A stretch of 64,000 nt of DNA from Microcella alkalica. GTDB taxonomy: Bacteria; Actinomycetota; Actinomycetes; Actinomycetales; Microbacteriaceae. Positions 45,129 to 54,105 of the stretch are shown piece after piece. The stretch lies in the NCBI RefSeq assembly GCF_014137945.1, contig NZ_JACGWX010000005.1, positions 62,001 to 126,000 on the forward strand. The letters run 5' to 3'. The notes below the pieces were generated by a model. That model made no database searches, was not told the DNA's origin, and saw nothing but the letters and a program-made list of their open reading frames with translations. The position numbers and the translations under genes were made by a program. Positions within the stretch are counted from its first letter, which is position 1. Each line of letters opens with the position of its first letter.

Positions 45129-46508
45129 ATGGCGACCATGGAGCGGGCACGCGGAGGAGCGAGCGTGAGCGGCGACGCCGGCGGCGACCCCGACCGGCGC
45201 CTCGTGCCGAGCGTCGTCGCGGCGATGGCGCTGCTGTCGTCGGCGTCGTTCGTGATCTTCCCGCTCATCCCCGAGCTGCAGGGCTCGCTCGGCGTCAGCA
45301 CCGCCGAGATCGGCTACCTCGCCGCGGCCGGATTCGCCGCGGCCCTCGTCGCCGAGCTGCTCGTCGCGCCCGCCGCCGATCGCGGGCACGCGCGCCTCAT
45401 GGCCGTCGTCGGCGTCTTGCTGGTCGCCGGGTCGCTCGGGCTCAGCGCCGCCGCCACCGACGGCTGGCAGCTCATCGCGGGTCGCGCCGTCGGCGGATTC
45501 GGCTTCGGCATCTTCGTCATCGCCGCGAGCGCCCTCATCGTGCGCCACGACCATCGCCGAAGCGGCGAGCTGCTCGGCCGCCTCGGTGCCGCCGAGCTCG
45601 CCGGCATCGCCATCGGGCCGCTCGGCTCGGGCCTCGCGCTGTCGTTCGCCGGGCCGTCGGCGATCCTCGCCGTGTCGGCCGCCGTCGTGCTCGTCGCCCT
45701 CGTGCCGGTTCTGGTCGGGTTCCGCGAGGCGACCGCCTCAGGGGGCGGCGCTCGCGGCCTCGGGGCGGGCGGACATCCACGCGCCATCGACGCTGACGGC
45801 GACGCGATCGGCTCAGACGGTGACGACGCATCGCTCGGCGACGACCCGCACCCGCGCACCGGCGGCATCGCCGCGGGCGTGCTCGGCTTCGACGGCACCG
45901 ACGCCGACCGGTCGCTGCGGTTCGGTTCGAGTGCCCCGCGCACGAGCATCGACCTGCTGCGCAGCCCCCGCATCGTCGGAATCGTGCTGCTATACGCGGC
46001 CGTCATGGTGCCGACCGGCGCCTACGACGGCGTCTGGCCCCGCTTCATGGCCGACATCGGTGCGGGCCCCGTGCTGACGGCGCTCAGCTACGCGCTCTTC
46101 GCCGTGCCCTACGTGCTCGTCGCCGGCTGGGCCGGACGCCTTGCCGACCGCCGCGGAGGCGTCTCGGCGTACGCGCGCGGGATGCTGATCCTCCTGCCGA
46201 TCGTGACCCTCTACGGGTTCGTGACGAACCCCTTCATCGCCACCGGAATGGGCTTCGTCGAGTCGACGGGGCAGGCGCTCGCCTTCATCGGAGCCGCCGC
46301 CGCGATGGCGCACGCCGTCGACCCGGCCCGTGCGGGCTCGGCGCAGGGGCTGCTGCGCGGCATCGGCCTCGCGGCAGCGACCGTGGCAGCCGCCGTGTCC
46401 GGGCTCGCGTACGAGGCGGGCGGGGCGCTGCTACTCTTCGGCGGCACGGCCGTAGCCGTGTCGGCGATCGCCGCGGTCGGGCTGCTGCTCGCACGTACGC
46501 GTCGCTGA
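45129..46508 (+). CDS. MFS transporter (drug-efflux type)
   Basis: A 459-aa permease with about 12 helices. N-half: VVAAMALLSSASFVIFPLIPELQ, ADRGHARLMAVVGVLL (motif A-like) and GRAVGGFGFGIFVIAASALIV. A long hydrophilic Asp/Gly-rich central loop (~205-265) separates the halves. C-half: AGRLADRRGGVSAYARG repeats motif A, then FVESTGQALAFIGAAAAMAHAV. ATG 45129 with GGGAGA upstream. Regulated by the divergent TetR protein; substrate unknown. Confidence 0.9.
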   Translation: MATMERARGGASVSGDAGGDPDRRLVPSVVAAMALLSSASFVIFPLIPELQGSLGVSTAEIGYLAAAGFAAALVAELLVAPAADRGHARLMAVVGVLLVAGSLGLSAAATDGWQLIAGRAVGGFGFGIFVIAASALIVRHDHRRSGELLGRLGAAELAGIAIGPLGSGLALSFAGPSAILAVSAAVVLVALVPVLVGFREATASGGGARGLGAGGHPRAIDADGDAIGSDGDDASLGDDPHPRTGGIAAGVLGFDGTDADRSLRFGSSAPRTSIDLLRSPRIVGIVLLYAAVMVPTGAYDGVWPRFMADIGAGPVLTALSYALFAVPYVLVAGWAGRLADRRGGVSAYARGMLILLPIVTLYGFVTNPFIATGMGFVESTGQALAFIGAAAAMAHAVDPARAGSAQGLLRGIGLAAATVAAAVSGLAYEAGGALLLFGGTAVAVSAIAAVGLLLARTRR

Positions 46509-46609
46509 GTGCCGCTGCTCGCCCGCCGCCGCCACTGAGCCGCGCAGCTGTGAGCTGGAGGGCGCGGGCGGTTGCGGCGCCCTCGGCCGGCACCCGCGGC
46601 TCCAGCATG

Positions 46610-46711
46610 CGCAACTCAGGAACATCGCCCGTGGACGCCGTCCGCAGTCCTCCTGCGGCCGGCGATTCCGGGGAGCACGCGCTGCGGGCGGCGGCTGCTC
46701 ACTGAGTTGCG
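46610..46711. repeat. 10-bp inverted repeat enclosing a small hairpin
   Basis: CGCAACTCAG (46610-46619) and CTGAGTTGCG (46702-46711) are exact reverse complements 82 nt apart. A smaller hairpin, CCGCAG-TCCTC-CTGCGG, is nested between them. Could form a long structured RNA or be a degenerate repeat element. Confidence 0.5.
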
Positions 46712-46784
46712 GACGTCGCCGTCGAGCGATCGCCGCCCGCGCGCTCCGACGACGACCGGCAAGGCCCTCGGCGCAGCCGTCCGT

Positions 46785-46868
46785 TGCCAAATGCAGGCAC
46801 CAGCCGGCCCCGGCGACGTTTTACCGGTCGCAGCGCGGGAGATCCGGCCGTGCTGCCTGCATTTGGCA
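46785..46868. repeat. Perfect 15-bp inverted repeat, 84-bp MITE- or REP-like unit
   Basis: TGCCAAATGCAGGCA (46785-46799) and TGCCTGCATTTGGCA (46854-46868) are exact reverse complements around a 54-bp spacer. A nearby GCCCTCGGC occurs on each outer side. Size and symmetry fit a miniature transposable or palindromic repeat element, but no target duplication is certain. Confidence 0.6.
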
Positions 46869-46887
46869 CAGCCCTCGGCCGAGAGAC

Positions 46888-46922
46888 GGGCAGCGGGCAG
46901 CGGGCAGCGGGCAGCGGGCAGC
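46888..46922 (+). repeat. Five tandem copies of GGGCAGC
   Basis: The heptamer GGGCAGC occurs five times head to tail, just before the DUF2256/DUF3253 gene. A simple repeat like this can change copy number by slippage; whether it affects expression of the next gene is unknown. Confidence 0.9.
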
Positions 46923-46960
46923 GGCGGATGCTGGGCGCGCGTTCGGCCGCGCCGCCGAGA

Positions 46961-47431
46961 ATGGCGGGCATGGGCCGACAGCGCGAGCCGCGCGACTCCG
47001 GGCACGACCCGCGCCACCCCGGCGGGCGGCGCCACCCCGCCCGCGAGCGCGCCGACAAGGTGTGCCGCTCGTGCGGGCGCCGCATCGAGTGGCGCGCGGC
47101 GTGGGCGAGGAACTGGGACGACGTGGCCCACTGCAGCGACGCCTGCCGGGCTCGCAAGGTGCGACCGGTCGATCGCGAGCTTGAGGAGAGCATCCGAAGC
47201 CTGCTCGGAGAGCGCACAGCGACCGCGACGATCTGCCCGAGCGAGGCGGCGCGTGCCGTCGCCGCGCAGCGAGGCGACGCGGGCGACGACGGGTGGCGCG
47301 CGCTCATGGAGCCCGCCCGCCGCGCCGCCCGACGACTCGTCGCCGGGGGCGAGGTCGAGATCACGCAGGGCGGTCGGGTCGTCGATCCGTCGACGGCGAA
47401 GGGGCCGGTCCGCATCCGGCGCGCGCGCTGA
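46961..47431 (+). CDS. DUF2256-DUF3253 fusion protein
   Basis: A 156-aa protein. An Arg/His-rich start leads into a small zinc-ribbon-like DUF2256 region (KVCRSCGRRIEWRAAWARNWDDVAHCSDACR; four Cys). The DUF3253 domain follows (RSLLGERTATATICPSEAARAVA, WRALMEPARRAARRLVAGGEVEITQGGRVVD), a winged-helix-like fold. Function unknown; nucleic-acid binding is plausible. ATG 46961 or 46970 may be the start. Sits behind the inverted-repeat-rich gap. Confidence 0.82.
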   Translation: MAGMGRQREPRDSGHDPRHPGGRRHPARERADKVCRSCGRRIEWRAAWARNWDDVAHCSDACRARKVRPVDRELEESIRSLLGERTATATICPSEAARAVAAQRGDAGDDGWRALMEPARRAARRLVAGGEVEITQGGRVVDPSTAKGPVRIRRAR

Positions 47432-47450
47432 ACGCGCGGCTGGGAACCGT

Positions 47451-47819
47451 CTACCGGATGCGCGTCTGCTGGTGCGCCGCGACCCGCCAGCGGCCCTCGA
47501 CGTACGTGTAGGTCGTCGCCATGCGCCGCTCGAAGACCTGGCTGCCGCGGTGCGCGACGACCCGGTAGACGAGCACCGCGGCGCGCTCGCCGAGGCGCAC
47601 GATGCGGTGCTCGCTCATCGTGTACGAATCCCATGTCTGGCCCTCGAGAGCGGCGATCGCGGCGTCGCGCTCGATGATGCCGTCCTCGACGATGAGCACG
47701 CCGTCGGGGGTCATCGCGTGGTGGTAGAAGGTTCCGCCGTCGCCTCGACAGACTGCATCCCACCCCTCGTGCTCCTGGTGGATGAGCTGGGCGGGCAGAT
47801 CGTCGGTGATCGCGGTCAT
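47451..47819 (-). CDS. NTF2-like (DUF4440/SnoaL-type) protein
   Basis: A 122-aa single-domain protein with the cone-shaped NTF2 pattern: an N-terminal helix (AQLIHQEHEGWDAVCRGDGGTFYHHAMTPD), then strands GVLIVEDGIIERDAAI, TMSEHRIVRLGERAAVLVYRVVAHR and ATTYTYVEGRWRVAAHQQT. Such proteins bind or convert small molecules. No partner is evident; convergent with the DUF2256/DUF3253 gene and 9 bp from the methyltransferase gene upstream. Confidence 0.82.
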   Translation of the reverse strand: MTAITDDLPAQLIHQEHEGWDAVCRGDGGTFYHHAMTPDGVLIVEDGIIERDAAIAALEGQTWDSYTMSEHRIVRLGERAAVLVYRVVAHRGSQVFERRMATTYTYVEGRWRVAAHQQTRIR

Positions 47820-47828
47820 GCCGACAGG

Positions 47829-48485
47829 CTACGGCTCGACGCGACCCGCGTGCTCCCCAACCGCCGCGTGCACCCGCACCCACTCGTGCATGACGACCGC
47901 GGCGGCGGCGCTCGCGTTGATCGACCGCGTCGACCCGAACTGCCGAATCTCGATGACTCGGTCGGCGGCCGCCAGCGCCTCGACGCTGAGTCCCGGGCCC
48001 TCCTGCCCGAACAGCAGCACGCACGCTCGCGGCAGGGGCGCGGCATCCACCGGATGCGAACCGGCCACGTTGTCGACCGCGACGATCGGCAGAGAGGATG
48101 CCCGGGCGAAGGCCACGAGGTCGGCGATCGTCTCGTGGTGGGTCACGTGCTGGTAGCGGTCGGTGACCATCGCGCCGCGCTTGTTCCAGCGGCGGCGTCC
48201 GACGATGTGCACCTCCGCGGCGAGGAACGCGTTGGCGCTCCGCACGATCGAGCCGATGTTCATGTCGTGCTGCCAGTTCTCGATCGCGACGTGGAAGGGG
48301 TGCCGGCGGGCGTCGAGGTCGGCGACGATCGCGGCCATGCTCCAGTAGCGGTAGCGGTCGATGACGTTGCGTGTATCGCCGTCGCGCAGGAGCTCGGGGT
48401 CGAACTCGGGGCCGGTCGGCCACGGCTCGGGGTGCGGGCCGACGCCGTGCGTCGTGCGCTCGGGGTGCGGCTCGGGGTCGGTCAC
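47829..48485 (-). CDS. SpoU/TrmH-family RNA methyltransferase
   Basis: A 218-aa SPOUT enzyme that 2'-O-methylates RNA with S-adenosylmethionine. The three motifs are clear: NIGSIVRSANAF (motif 1), VLLFGQEGPGLS (motif 2), and RQFGSTRSINASAAAAVVMHEW (motif 3, trefoil knot). The N-terminal ~45 residues are a Pro/His-rich variable extension. The tRNA or rRNA target is not predictable. Upstream of the NTF2-like gene on the same strand. Confidence 0.92.
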   Translation of the reverse strand: MTDPEPHPERTTHGVGPHPEPWPTGPEFDPELLRDGDTRNVIDRYRYWSMAAIVADLDARRHPFHVAIENWQHDMNIGSIVRSANAFLAAEVHIVGRRRWNKRGAMVTDRYQHVTHHETIADLVAFARASSLPIVAVDNVAGSHPVDAAPLPRACVLLFGQEGPGLSVEALAAADRVIEIRQFGSTRSINASAAAAVVMHEWVRVHAAVGEHAGRVEP

Positions 48486-48627
48486 GGCTCCAGGCTAGAG
48501 CCGTGCGAGCCGCACGCTCGCTCCTCCCCATCTCGAAGCGGGAGCAGGTTGTAAGTGGGTCGCGCCGGTCCAGGGGCAGTGTCGCCGCTCAGCCGTACAC
48601 TGACAGCACGTCGATCGAGGAGTGGGC

Positions 48628-48885
48628 ATGAGCACGTCGGCAGCAGATGACCGTTCAGAAGCTGAGGTCTCGCGCGAACGCGCTCTCGGCGAGATCAGCG
48701 ACGTTCTTCTGAACCTCGAGCACACCCTCGCTCGCGCCAAGAAGGCACTCGTGCGTGTGAAGAAGTCCGGTGGCGACCACAACGTCGAGCTCGCCCTTAC
48801 CGAGCTGATCGCCGACCTCGAGCGCAACCACAAGCGGTTCATGCACGACACCTACTACGCCGGCGACACGCTGCGACTCATCTGA
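48628..48885 (+). CDS. Small helical protein coupled to the type IIL RM enzyme
   Basis: An 85-aa protein that is almost entirely helical and charged: SRERALGEISDVLLNLEHTLARAKKALVRVKKSG then NVELALTELIADLERNHKRFMHDTYY, probably a helical hairpin or coiled coil. ATG 48628 with GAGGAG upstream; TACACT (48595-48600) is a -10 candidate. Only 2 nt separate its stop from the restriction-modification gene start, so the two are co-translated and functionally linked. No family recognised. Confidence 0.8.
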   Translation: MSTSAADDRSEAEVSRERALGEISDVLLNLEHTLARAKKALVRVKKSGGDHNVELALTELIADLERNHKRFMHDTYYAGDTLRLI

Positions 48886-48887
48886 CC

Positions 48888-51596
48888 GTGCGCAGCGGTC
48901 TCGAGATTCAGGCGGCTCTCGCTGCCTTCGTGAAGAAGTGGTCGGGGTTCTCCGGCACAGAGAAGGCCGAAGCGCAGACCTTCCTCAACGAGCTCTTCGC
49001 CTGCTACGGCAGCGACCGCGGTGAGGTCGGTGCGCTGTTCGAAGACTTCGCCACGTCGGCCGGCTTCATGGATCTGCACTGGCCCGGGGTGCTGATCGTC
49101 GAGATGAAGGCGCCGACGGTCGACCTCGAGAAAGCTCGAGACCAGCGCCAGCGCTACTGGCTCGAGTCGTCCAATCCCGCGACTGACACGCCCGCCGCTC
49201 GGTGGGTGATCGCCTGCAACTTCCGTGAGTTCGAGATCTGGGAACCGGGGCGCTACCCCGGTGAAGCCCGTGCACGATTCGCCCTGCACGAGTTGCCCGA
49301 CCGCTACGACGCTCTGCTCTTCCTGCAGAGCGAGACGATCGAACCCGTCTTCGCCGAGCACCGGCGAGAGCTCACGACCGACGCCGCTCGTCATATCGCC
49401 GACCTCTACACCGCGCTGGCCGACCGCGCCGCGGCACCGATCGACGAGATTCAGCGCTTCACGATGCAGCTCGTCTGGTGCCTCTTCGCCGAAGACCTCG
49501 GCATGCTCGAGGGCTACCCCCTGCAGGCGACGATCCTCGACCTTCTCGCGTCGCCCGACCCCGATAGCGCTCGCGACATCGGGTATCTGTTCGAACTGCT
49601 CAATCAGAAGGGAAACCACAACCGCCACGGACGCTACGAGGGCACGCGGTATGTGAACGGCGAGCTCTTCGCGCGCCCGGCGAAGGTCTACATGACCAAG
49701 CCCGAGCTCGAGCACCTGCGGCGGGCGTCGGAGTTCGACTGGCGCGCCGTCGACCCGACCATCTTCGGCTCGTTGATGGAGGGCATTCTCGGCGACGAGC
49801 GCCGTGAGCGACTGGGAGCGCACTACACGCACGAGGCCGACATCATGAAGATCGTCGCGCCGACGATCGTGCGTCCGTGGCGCGAGCGCATCGATGCGAC
49901 TTCGACCCCCGCCGAGGTGCGCGCCCTGCTCGACGAGCTCGTAGCCTTCCGCGTGCTCGACCCTGCGTGCGGGTGTGGCAACTTCCTCTACGTCTCGTAC
50001 CGCGAGCTCCGCGGTCTCGAGCACGAGCTCAAGCAGCGCTACGCGCGCCTCTGCGCCGAGCACGGCGAACCTGCGACCTCCGACCTGCCCTACTACCCGC
50101 TGAGCAACATCAAGGGCATCGACATCGAGCAGGTCGCGGTCATGGTGGCTCGCGTCACGCTGTGGATGGGCCATCGGCAAATGGTGGAGCGCTACGGGCC
50201 CGCCGAGCCGGTGCTGCCCCTCACCGACCTGTCGGGAGTTCGCGCCGCCGATGCGCTCCAGGCGGCGTGGCCAGAGGTCGACGCGATCGTCGGCAATCCG
50301 CCGTTCCTCGGGTCGCAGCTGCTGCGCGCGAGCCTCGGAGACGGCTATCTGAAGTGGCTCACGTCGACGTTCGGTGTGGGCATCAAAGACCTCTGCGTGT
50401 ATTGGTTCCGCAAGGCGCACGACCATTTGAAGCCCGGCCAGCGGGCGGGTCTCGTCGGAACGAACTCGGTCTCGCAGAACACCGCTCGAGACGCTTCGCT
50501 CGACTACATCGTCGAGAAGGGCGGCGTCATCACCGATGCCGTCTCGTCGCAGCGGTGGCCGGGAGACGCGAAAGTTCACGTCAGTCTCGTCAACTGGGTC
50601 AAGCAGCCGCCTGCTGCGGTTGAGCAGTTCGTGCTCGACGGCGACGAGGTTTCGGGCATCACGAGCTCGTTGCGCGTGGGCGGTGCTGATGCTTGGAAGC
50701 CGCAGCCGCTCGCCGCGAACCGCAACAGGTGCTTCCAGGGGCCGATTCCCGTTGGCAAGGGGTTCATCGTCACCGAGGTCGAGGCGAAGGGGATGCTCGC
50801 TGACAACTCTGCCGACTATGAGCAGGTAGTTCGGCCTTTCTTGACTAGCGACGACATCGCCTCACGACCCGACCAGTCGCCGAGCCGGTGGATCATCGAC
50901 TTCGCCCAGCTTGGGCTGGAGTACGCAGCAAAGTTCCCGAAAGCGCTCTCGATCGTTCGAGACCGAGTCAAGCCGGAGAGAGACAAGAACCGCGATCCAG
51001 GCTTCCGAGAGCGTTGGTGGCAGTTCGGGCGGCCGCGTATCGAGATGCGCGATGCGGTCTCGACGCTTCAGCGCTATTTTGCAGTTGGTCGCCACGGTAA
51101 ACGCGTTGCCATCGCCGCAGTCGCGCCCGGGGTCATCGCAAGTGACGCCACGAACGTCTTTGCCTTCGACGACGACTACAGCATGGGCATCCTGCTCTCG
51201 AGGGCGCACGATGCGTGGGCCTGGGCGCAGTCGTCAACGCTCAAGGGCGACCTCCGCTACACGCCGACCACGGTATTCGCCACGTTCCCCTGGCCCGACC
51301 CCGTGACTGATGCGCAACGGCAGGCAGTTGCGAACGCAGCATCCGCCCTTTACGTCCGCCGCAGCGAGCTCTGCCTCGAGCACACCATGGGCCTCACCGC
51401 GCTCTACAACCTCATGGACGACGGCGGCTTCGCCGACCTCGCCGCCCTGCACAAGAAGCTCGATGTCGCGGTGGCCGCCGCCTACGGGTGGCCTGGCTCC
51501 GTCGCGCAGAACTCCGCCGAACTCGTCGCGCGCCTCACGGAGCGGAACCGCCTCATCGCCACGGGGCAACGCGACTACTCACCGTTCACCGACTGA
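48888..51596 (+). CDS. MmeI-like type IIL restriction-modification enzyme
   Basis: A 902-aa single-chain enzyme combining nuclease, methyltransferase and target recognition. The N-terminal nuclease has an Asp62-x9-Glu72-x-Lys74 active site (MDLHWPGVLIVEMK). A helical spacer follows (~150-300), then the gamma-class N6-adenine methyltransferase: motif X LGAHYT (309-314), motif I LDPACGCGNFL (357-367), motif IV IVGNPPF (467-473). The target-recognition domain lies at ~620-820 (RPFLTSDDIASRP, RPRIEMRD), and the C-terminal helix bundle ends the protein. Length is close to MmeI. All catalytic residues seem intact, so it should be active. GTG start, 2 nt after the small helical protein gene. Confidence 0.92.
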   Translation: MRSGLEIQAALAAFVKKWSGFSGTEKAEAQTFLNELFACYGSDRGEVGALFEDFATSAGFMDLHWPGVLIVEMKAPTVDLEKARDQRQRYWLESSNPATDTPAARWVIACNFREFEIWEPGRYPGEARARFALHELPDRYDALLFLQSETIEPVFAEHRRELTTDAARHIADLYTALADRAAAPIDEIQRFTMQLVWCLFAEDLGMLEGYPLQATILDLLASPDPDSARDIGYLFELLNQKGNHNRHGRYEGTRYVNGELFARPAKVYMTKPELEHLRRASEFDWRAVDPTIFGSLMEGILGDERRERLGAHYTHEADIMKIVAPTIVRPWRERIDATSTPAEVRALLDELVAFRVLDPACGCGNFLYVSYRELRGLEHELKQRYARLCAEHGEPATSDLPYYPLSNIKGIDIEQVAVMVARVTLWMGHRQMVERYGPAEPVLPLTDLSGVRAADALQAAWPEVDAIVGNPPFLGSQLLRASLGDGYLKWLTSTFGVGIKDLCVYWFRKAHDHLKPGQRAGLVGTNSVSQNTARDASLDYIVEKGGVITDAVSSQRWPGDAKVHVSLVNWVKQPPAAVEQFVLDGDEVSGITSSLRVGGADAWKPQPLAANRNRCFQGPIPVGKGFIVTEVEAKGMLADNSADYEQVVRPFLTSDDIASRPDQSPSRWIIDFAQLGLEYAAKFPKALSIVRDRVKPERDKNRDPGFRERWWQFGRPRIEMRDAVSTLQRYFAVGRHGKRVAIAAVAPGVIASDATNVFAFDDDYSMGILLSRAHDAWAWAQSSTLKGDLRYTPTTVFATFPWPDPVTDAQRQAVANAASALYVRRSELCLEHTMGLTALYNLMDDGGFADLAALHKKLDVAVAAAYGWPGSVAQNSAELVARLTERNRLIATGQRDYSPFTD

Positions 51597-51743
51597 GGCG
51601 CAGTCGAGTCGACGCCGATGAACTCGGCCGTGTGAGGGGTCTGCCGCACCTCCCGGAAGGCTAGGTCAGACGGCGTGTAGTGGTCGAACCGCGCTCGCTC
51701 GACGAGGGTCAAGAATGTCGGTGGTACGCGGTTCAATCGCTGT

Positions 51744-53057
51744 ATGCCCACCCCACCCGCTGCGATCCTCGAGCCGTCGCCGACCGGCGCTCGCCCGGTG
51801 TCCTCGGCCGCCGTGACCGACGGCGCGATGGGCGCGGTAATCGACGTGATCACGGAGTTGGATCGGCTCGCATCGTCACTGCTGGCAGCGCGGGCAGTCG
51901 CGATCGACGAGCTTCATTCGCTCGCGCTCGCGGCGAACGCGCCGACTGCGAGCGGTGACGCATGGTCCGCGCAGCGCCTCGCACATCGCGTCGCCTCGAC
52001 CGAGCTCGCCGCGGCGGTGCGCATCAGCGAGCGCGAGGCCGAACAACTCGTTGTCGACAGCTCGGCGCTCGTGCACGATCTGCCGCTGACCCTCGGCGCG
52101 CTTCGCGAGGGGCGACTGAGCTACCGGCACGCGAGCATCCTCGCGGACGAAGTGCGCTCCCTCCCGCGAGAGTCATGGCATTCGTTCGAGTCCGCCGCAT
52201 TGCCGCAGGCCGAGACTCGCAGCCCCGCGGGGTTCCGTCAGTGCGCCCGAGCGCTGCGCGAGCGACAGCATCCCTCGTCGGTCGAAGAGCGGCGACGGGA
52301 GGCCGAATGCTCGCGCTCGGTGCGCCTCGAGCCCGCCCGGGACGGCATGGCGTGGCTCACCGCGCTGCTGCCGGCCGAGCAGGCGATCGGCGCCTTTCGT
52401 CGGCTCACCGAGATCGCCGCGGGCCTCGAGGACGACCGCGGGGCGCGCGGGTGTGACGGCTCCACCGATGTCGACGGCGAGCGTCGCACGCTCGCGCAAC
52501 GGCGAGCGGATGTCTTCGCCGATCTGCTCATCGACGGCGTCGTTCCCGACTCGGGCGTCGGTCGCGGAGTACGGGCGACCGTTCTCGTCTCCGTCCCCGT
52601 CATAACGCTGCTCGATCGCGACGCCCGTGCGACCCTGCCCGCCACGCTCGAGGGTTACGGCCCGATCTCGGGCGAGGTCGCGCGCGGGCTTGCCGGGCAT
52701 GCCCCGAGCTTCACCCGACTGCTCACGCACCCCGAGACCGGAACCGTGCTATCGGTCGGGCGCGAGCGCTATGCGGTGCCACGCGATCTGCGCCTCTGGC
52801 TGCGCCTTCGCGATGAAACCTGCCGATTCCCGGGCTGCGGGCGAGCGGCGGCGACATCCGACATCGACCACACCATCGACTGGCAGCACGATGGCGAGAC
52901 TCGACATGACAATCTCGCGCACCTCTGTACCAGTCACCACCAGCTGAAGCACCGATCGGCATGGCGCGTCAGCCAGGTCGGCGGCGGCACCCTCGAGTGG
53001 CGATCACCGAGCGGGCACCGATATCGAACCGAGCCTGCACTTCGACTCGCAGGCTGA
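51744..53057 (+). CDS. DUF222 / HNH endonuclease signature protein
   Basis: A 437-aa protein of the abundant actinobacterial DUF222-HNH (13E12-type) family. N-terminal DUF222 region (~30-330) with LRLARRVASTELAAAVRISERE-like helices and LPLTLGALREGRLSYRHASILADE. The C-terminal HNH reads RDETCRFPGCGRAAATSDIDHTIDWQHDGETRHDN, then LCTSHHQLKHRSAW. Role uncertain: nuclease or mobile-DNA-associated protein. Its neighbourhood of DNA-modification genes is suggestive, but this family is also scattered elsewhere in such genomes. Confidence 0.9.
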   Translation: MPTPPAAILEPSPTGARPVSSAAVTDGAMGAVIDVITELDRLASSLLAARAVAIDELHSLALAANAPTASGDAWSAQRLAHRVASTELAAAVRISEREAEQLVVDSSALVHDLPLTLGALREGRLSYRHASILADEVRSLPRESWHSFESAALPQAETRSPAGFRQCARALRERQHPSSVEERRREAECSRSVRLEPARDGMAWLTALLPAEQAIGAFRRLTEIAAGLEDDRGARGCDGSTDVDGERRTLAQRRADVFADLLIDGVVPDSGVGRGVRATVLVSVPVITLLDRDARATLPATLEGYGPISGEVARGLAGHAPSFTRLLTHPETGTVLSVGRERYAVPRDLRLWLRLRDETCRFPGCGRAAATSDIDHTIDWQHDGETRHDNLAHLCTSHHQLKHRSAWRVSQVGGGTLEWRSPSGHRYRTEPALRLAG

Positions 53058-53105
53058 AGCGGCAGCGGGTCATCGCCGCCGCGGCACCCTGTTAATCTGA
53101 CGCGC

Positions 53106-54047
53106 ATGGGCGACGACGCGGCAGCATCCGGGGCAGTCGCACCGACGCAGACACCAACGCCGACACCGTCACCGACACCGCTGTGGTCGCCCGGCTCGCC
53201 CGACCTGCTCATCCACGCCGACAACCTGACCGCGATGCGGCGGATGCCCGACGCGATCATGCGCATGGCCTACCTCGACCCGCCCTTCAACACCGGCCGA
53301 GCCCAGCTGCGCCGCACGACGAGCCACAGCCGGGCATCCGCCCCCGACGGCGAGAGCGCGCCGACCCCGACCACCTGGCAGGGCTTCGGCGGCGAGTCCT
53401 ACGTCCGCACCGTCGAAGCGCTCACGAGCTACGACGACCGCTTCGCCGACTACTGGGCCTTCCTCGCCCCGCGCCTGCAGGAGGCGCACCGCCTCCTCGA
53501 CGACCGCGGAACCCTCTACCTGCACCTCGACTACCGTGAGGCGCACTACGCGAAGGTCGCCCTCGACGCGCTGTTCGGCCGCGACTGCTTCCTCAACGAG
53601 ATCATCTGGGCCTACGACTACGGCGCCAAGTCGCGCAGCCGCTGGCCGACGAAGCACGACACGATCCTCGTCTACGTCAAGGACCCCGACCGGTACCTCT
53701 TCGACTCGACCGAGGTCGACCGCGAGCCGTACATGGCGCCGGGCCTCGTGACGCCCGAGAAGGCGGCGCGCGGCAAGCTGCCGACCGACGTCTGGTGGCA
53801 CACGATCGTGGGCACGACGAGCCGCGAGAAGACCGGCTACCCGACGCAAAAGCCCGTCGGCATCCTGCGGCGGATGATCCAGGCGTCGACGGCTCCGGGC
53901 GACTGGGTGCTCGACCCCTTCGCCGGGAGCGGCACGACGGCGGCGGCCGCGCGCGCCCTCGGGCGCCGCAGCGTGAGCATCGATTCCGGCGCGGATGCTG
54001 TGGCCGTGATCGAGCGCCGCCTCGCGATCGCGGCGACGCGCCTCTGA
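53106..54047 (+). CDS. Beta-class site-specific DNA methyltransferase
   Basis: A 313-aa N6-adenine or N4-cytosine methyltransferase. Motif IV DPPFNTGR (58-65) precedes motif I DPFAGSGTTAAAARALGR (~271-288), the beta-class order. YPTQKPVGILRRMI is the conserved segment before motif I. The N-terminal ~25 residues are Thr/Pro repeats. TAATCT (53093-53098) is 7 nt from ATG 53106, suggesting a leaderless transcript. No nuclease partner is coupled, so it may be an orphan regulator-type methyltransferase. Confidence 0.92.
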   Translation: MGDDAAASGAVAPTQTPTPTPSPTPLWSPGSPDLLIHADNLTAMRRMPDAIMRMAYLDPPFNTGRAQLRRTTSHSRASAPDGESAPTPTTWQGFGGESYVRTVEALTSYDDRFADYWAFLAPRLQEAHRLLDDRGTLYLHLDYREAHYAKVALDALFGRDCFLNEIIWAYDYGAKSRSRWPTKHDTILVYVKDPDRYLFDSTEVDREPYMAPGLVTPEKAARGKLPTDVWWHTIVGTTSREKTGYPTQKPVGILRRMIQASTAPGDWVLDPFAGSGTTAAAARALGRRSVSIDSGADAVAVIERRLAIAATRL

Positions 54048-54105
54048 GCGCCGCCCGGGCATCCGCCCCCTGCTCTGCCCTCGCCTGCTGACTAGGCTGG
54101 ACCGC

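Larger units (their letters stand above)
46509..46960. other. 452-bp non-coding, inverted-repeat-rich gap
   Basis: No supported gene on either strand. The region holds several hairpin-forming sequences and a heptanucleotide tandem repeat, listed separately. GC-rich open frames across it lack start signals and recognisable products. Confidence 0.55.

Noticed and set aside
46888-46922. Short tandem repeats considered as a CRISPR array
   Set aside because: Units are 7 bp with no spacers; a simple heptamer repeat.
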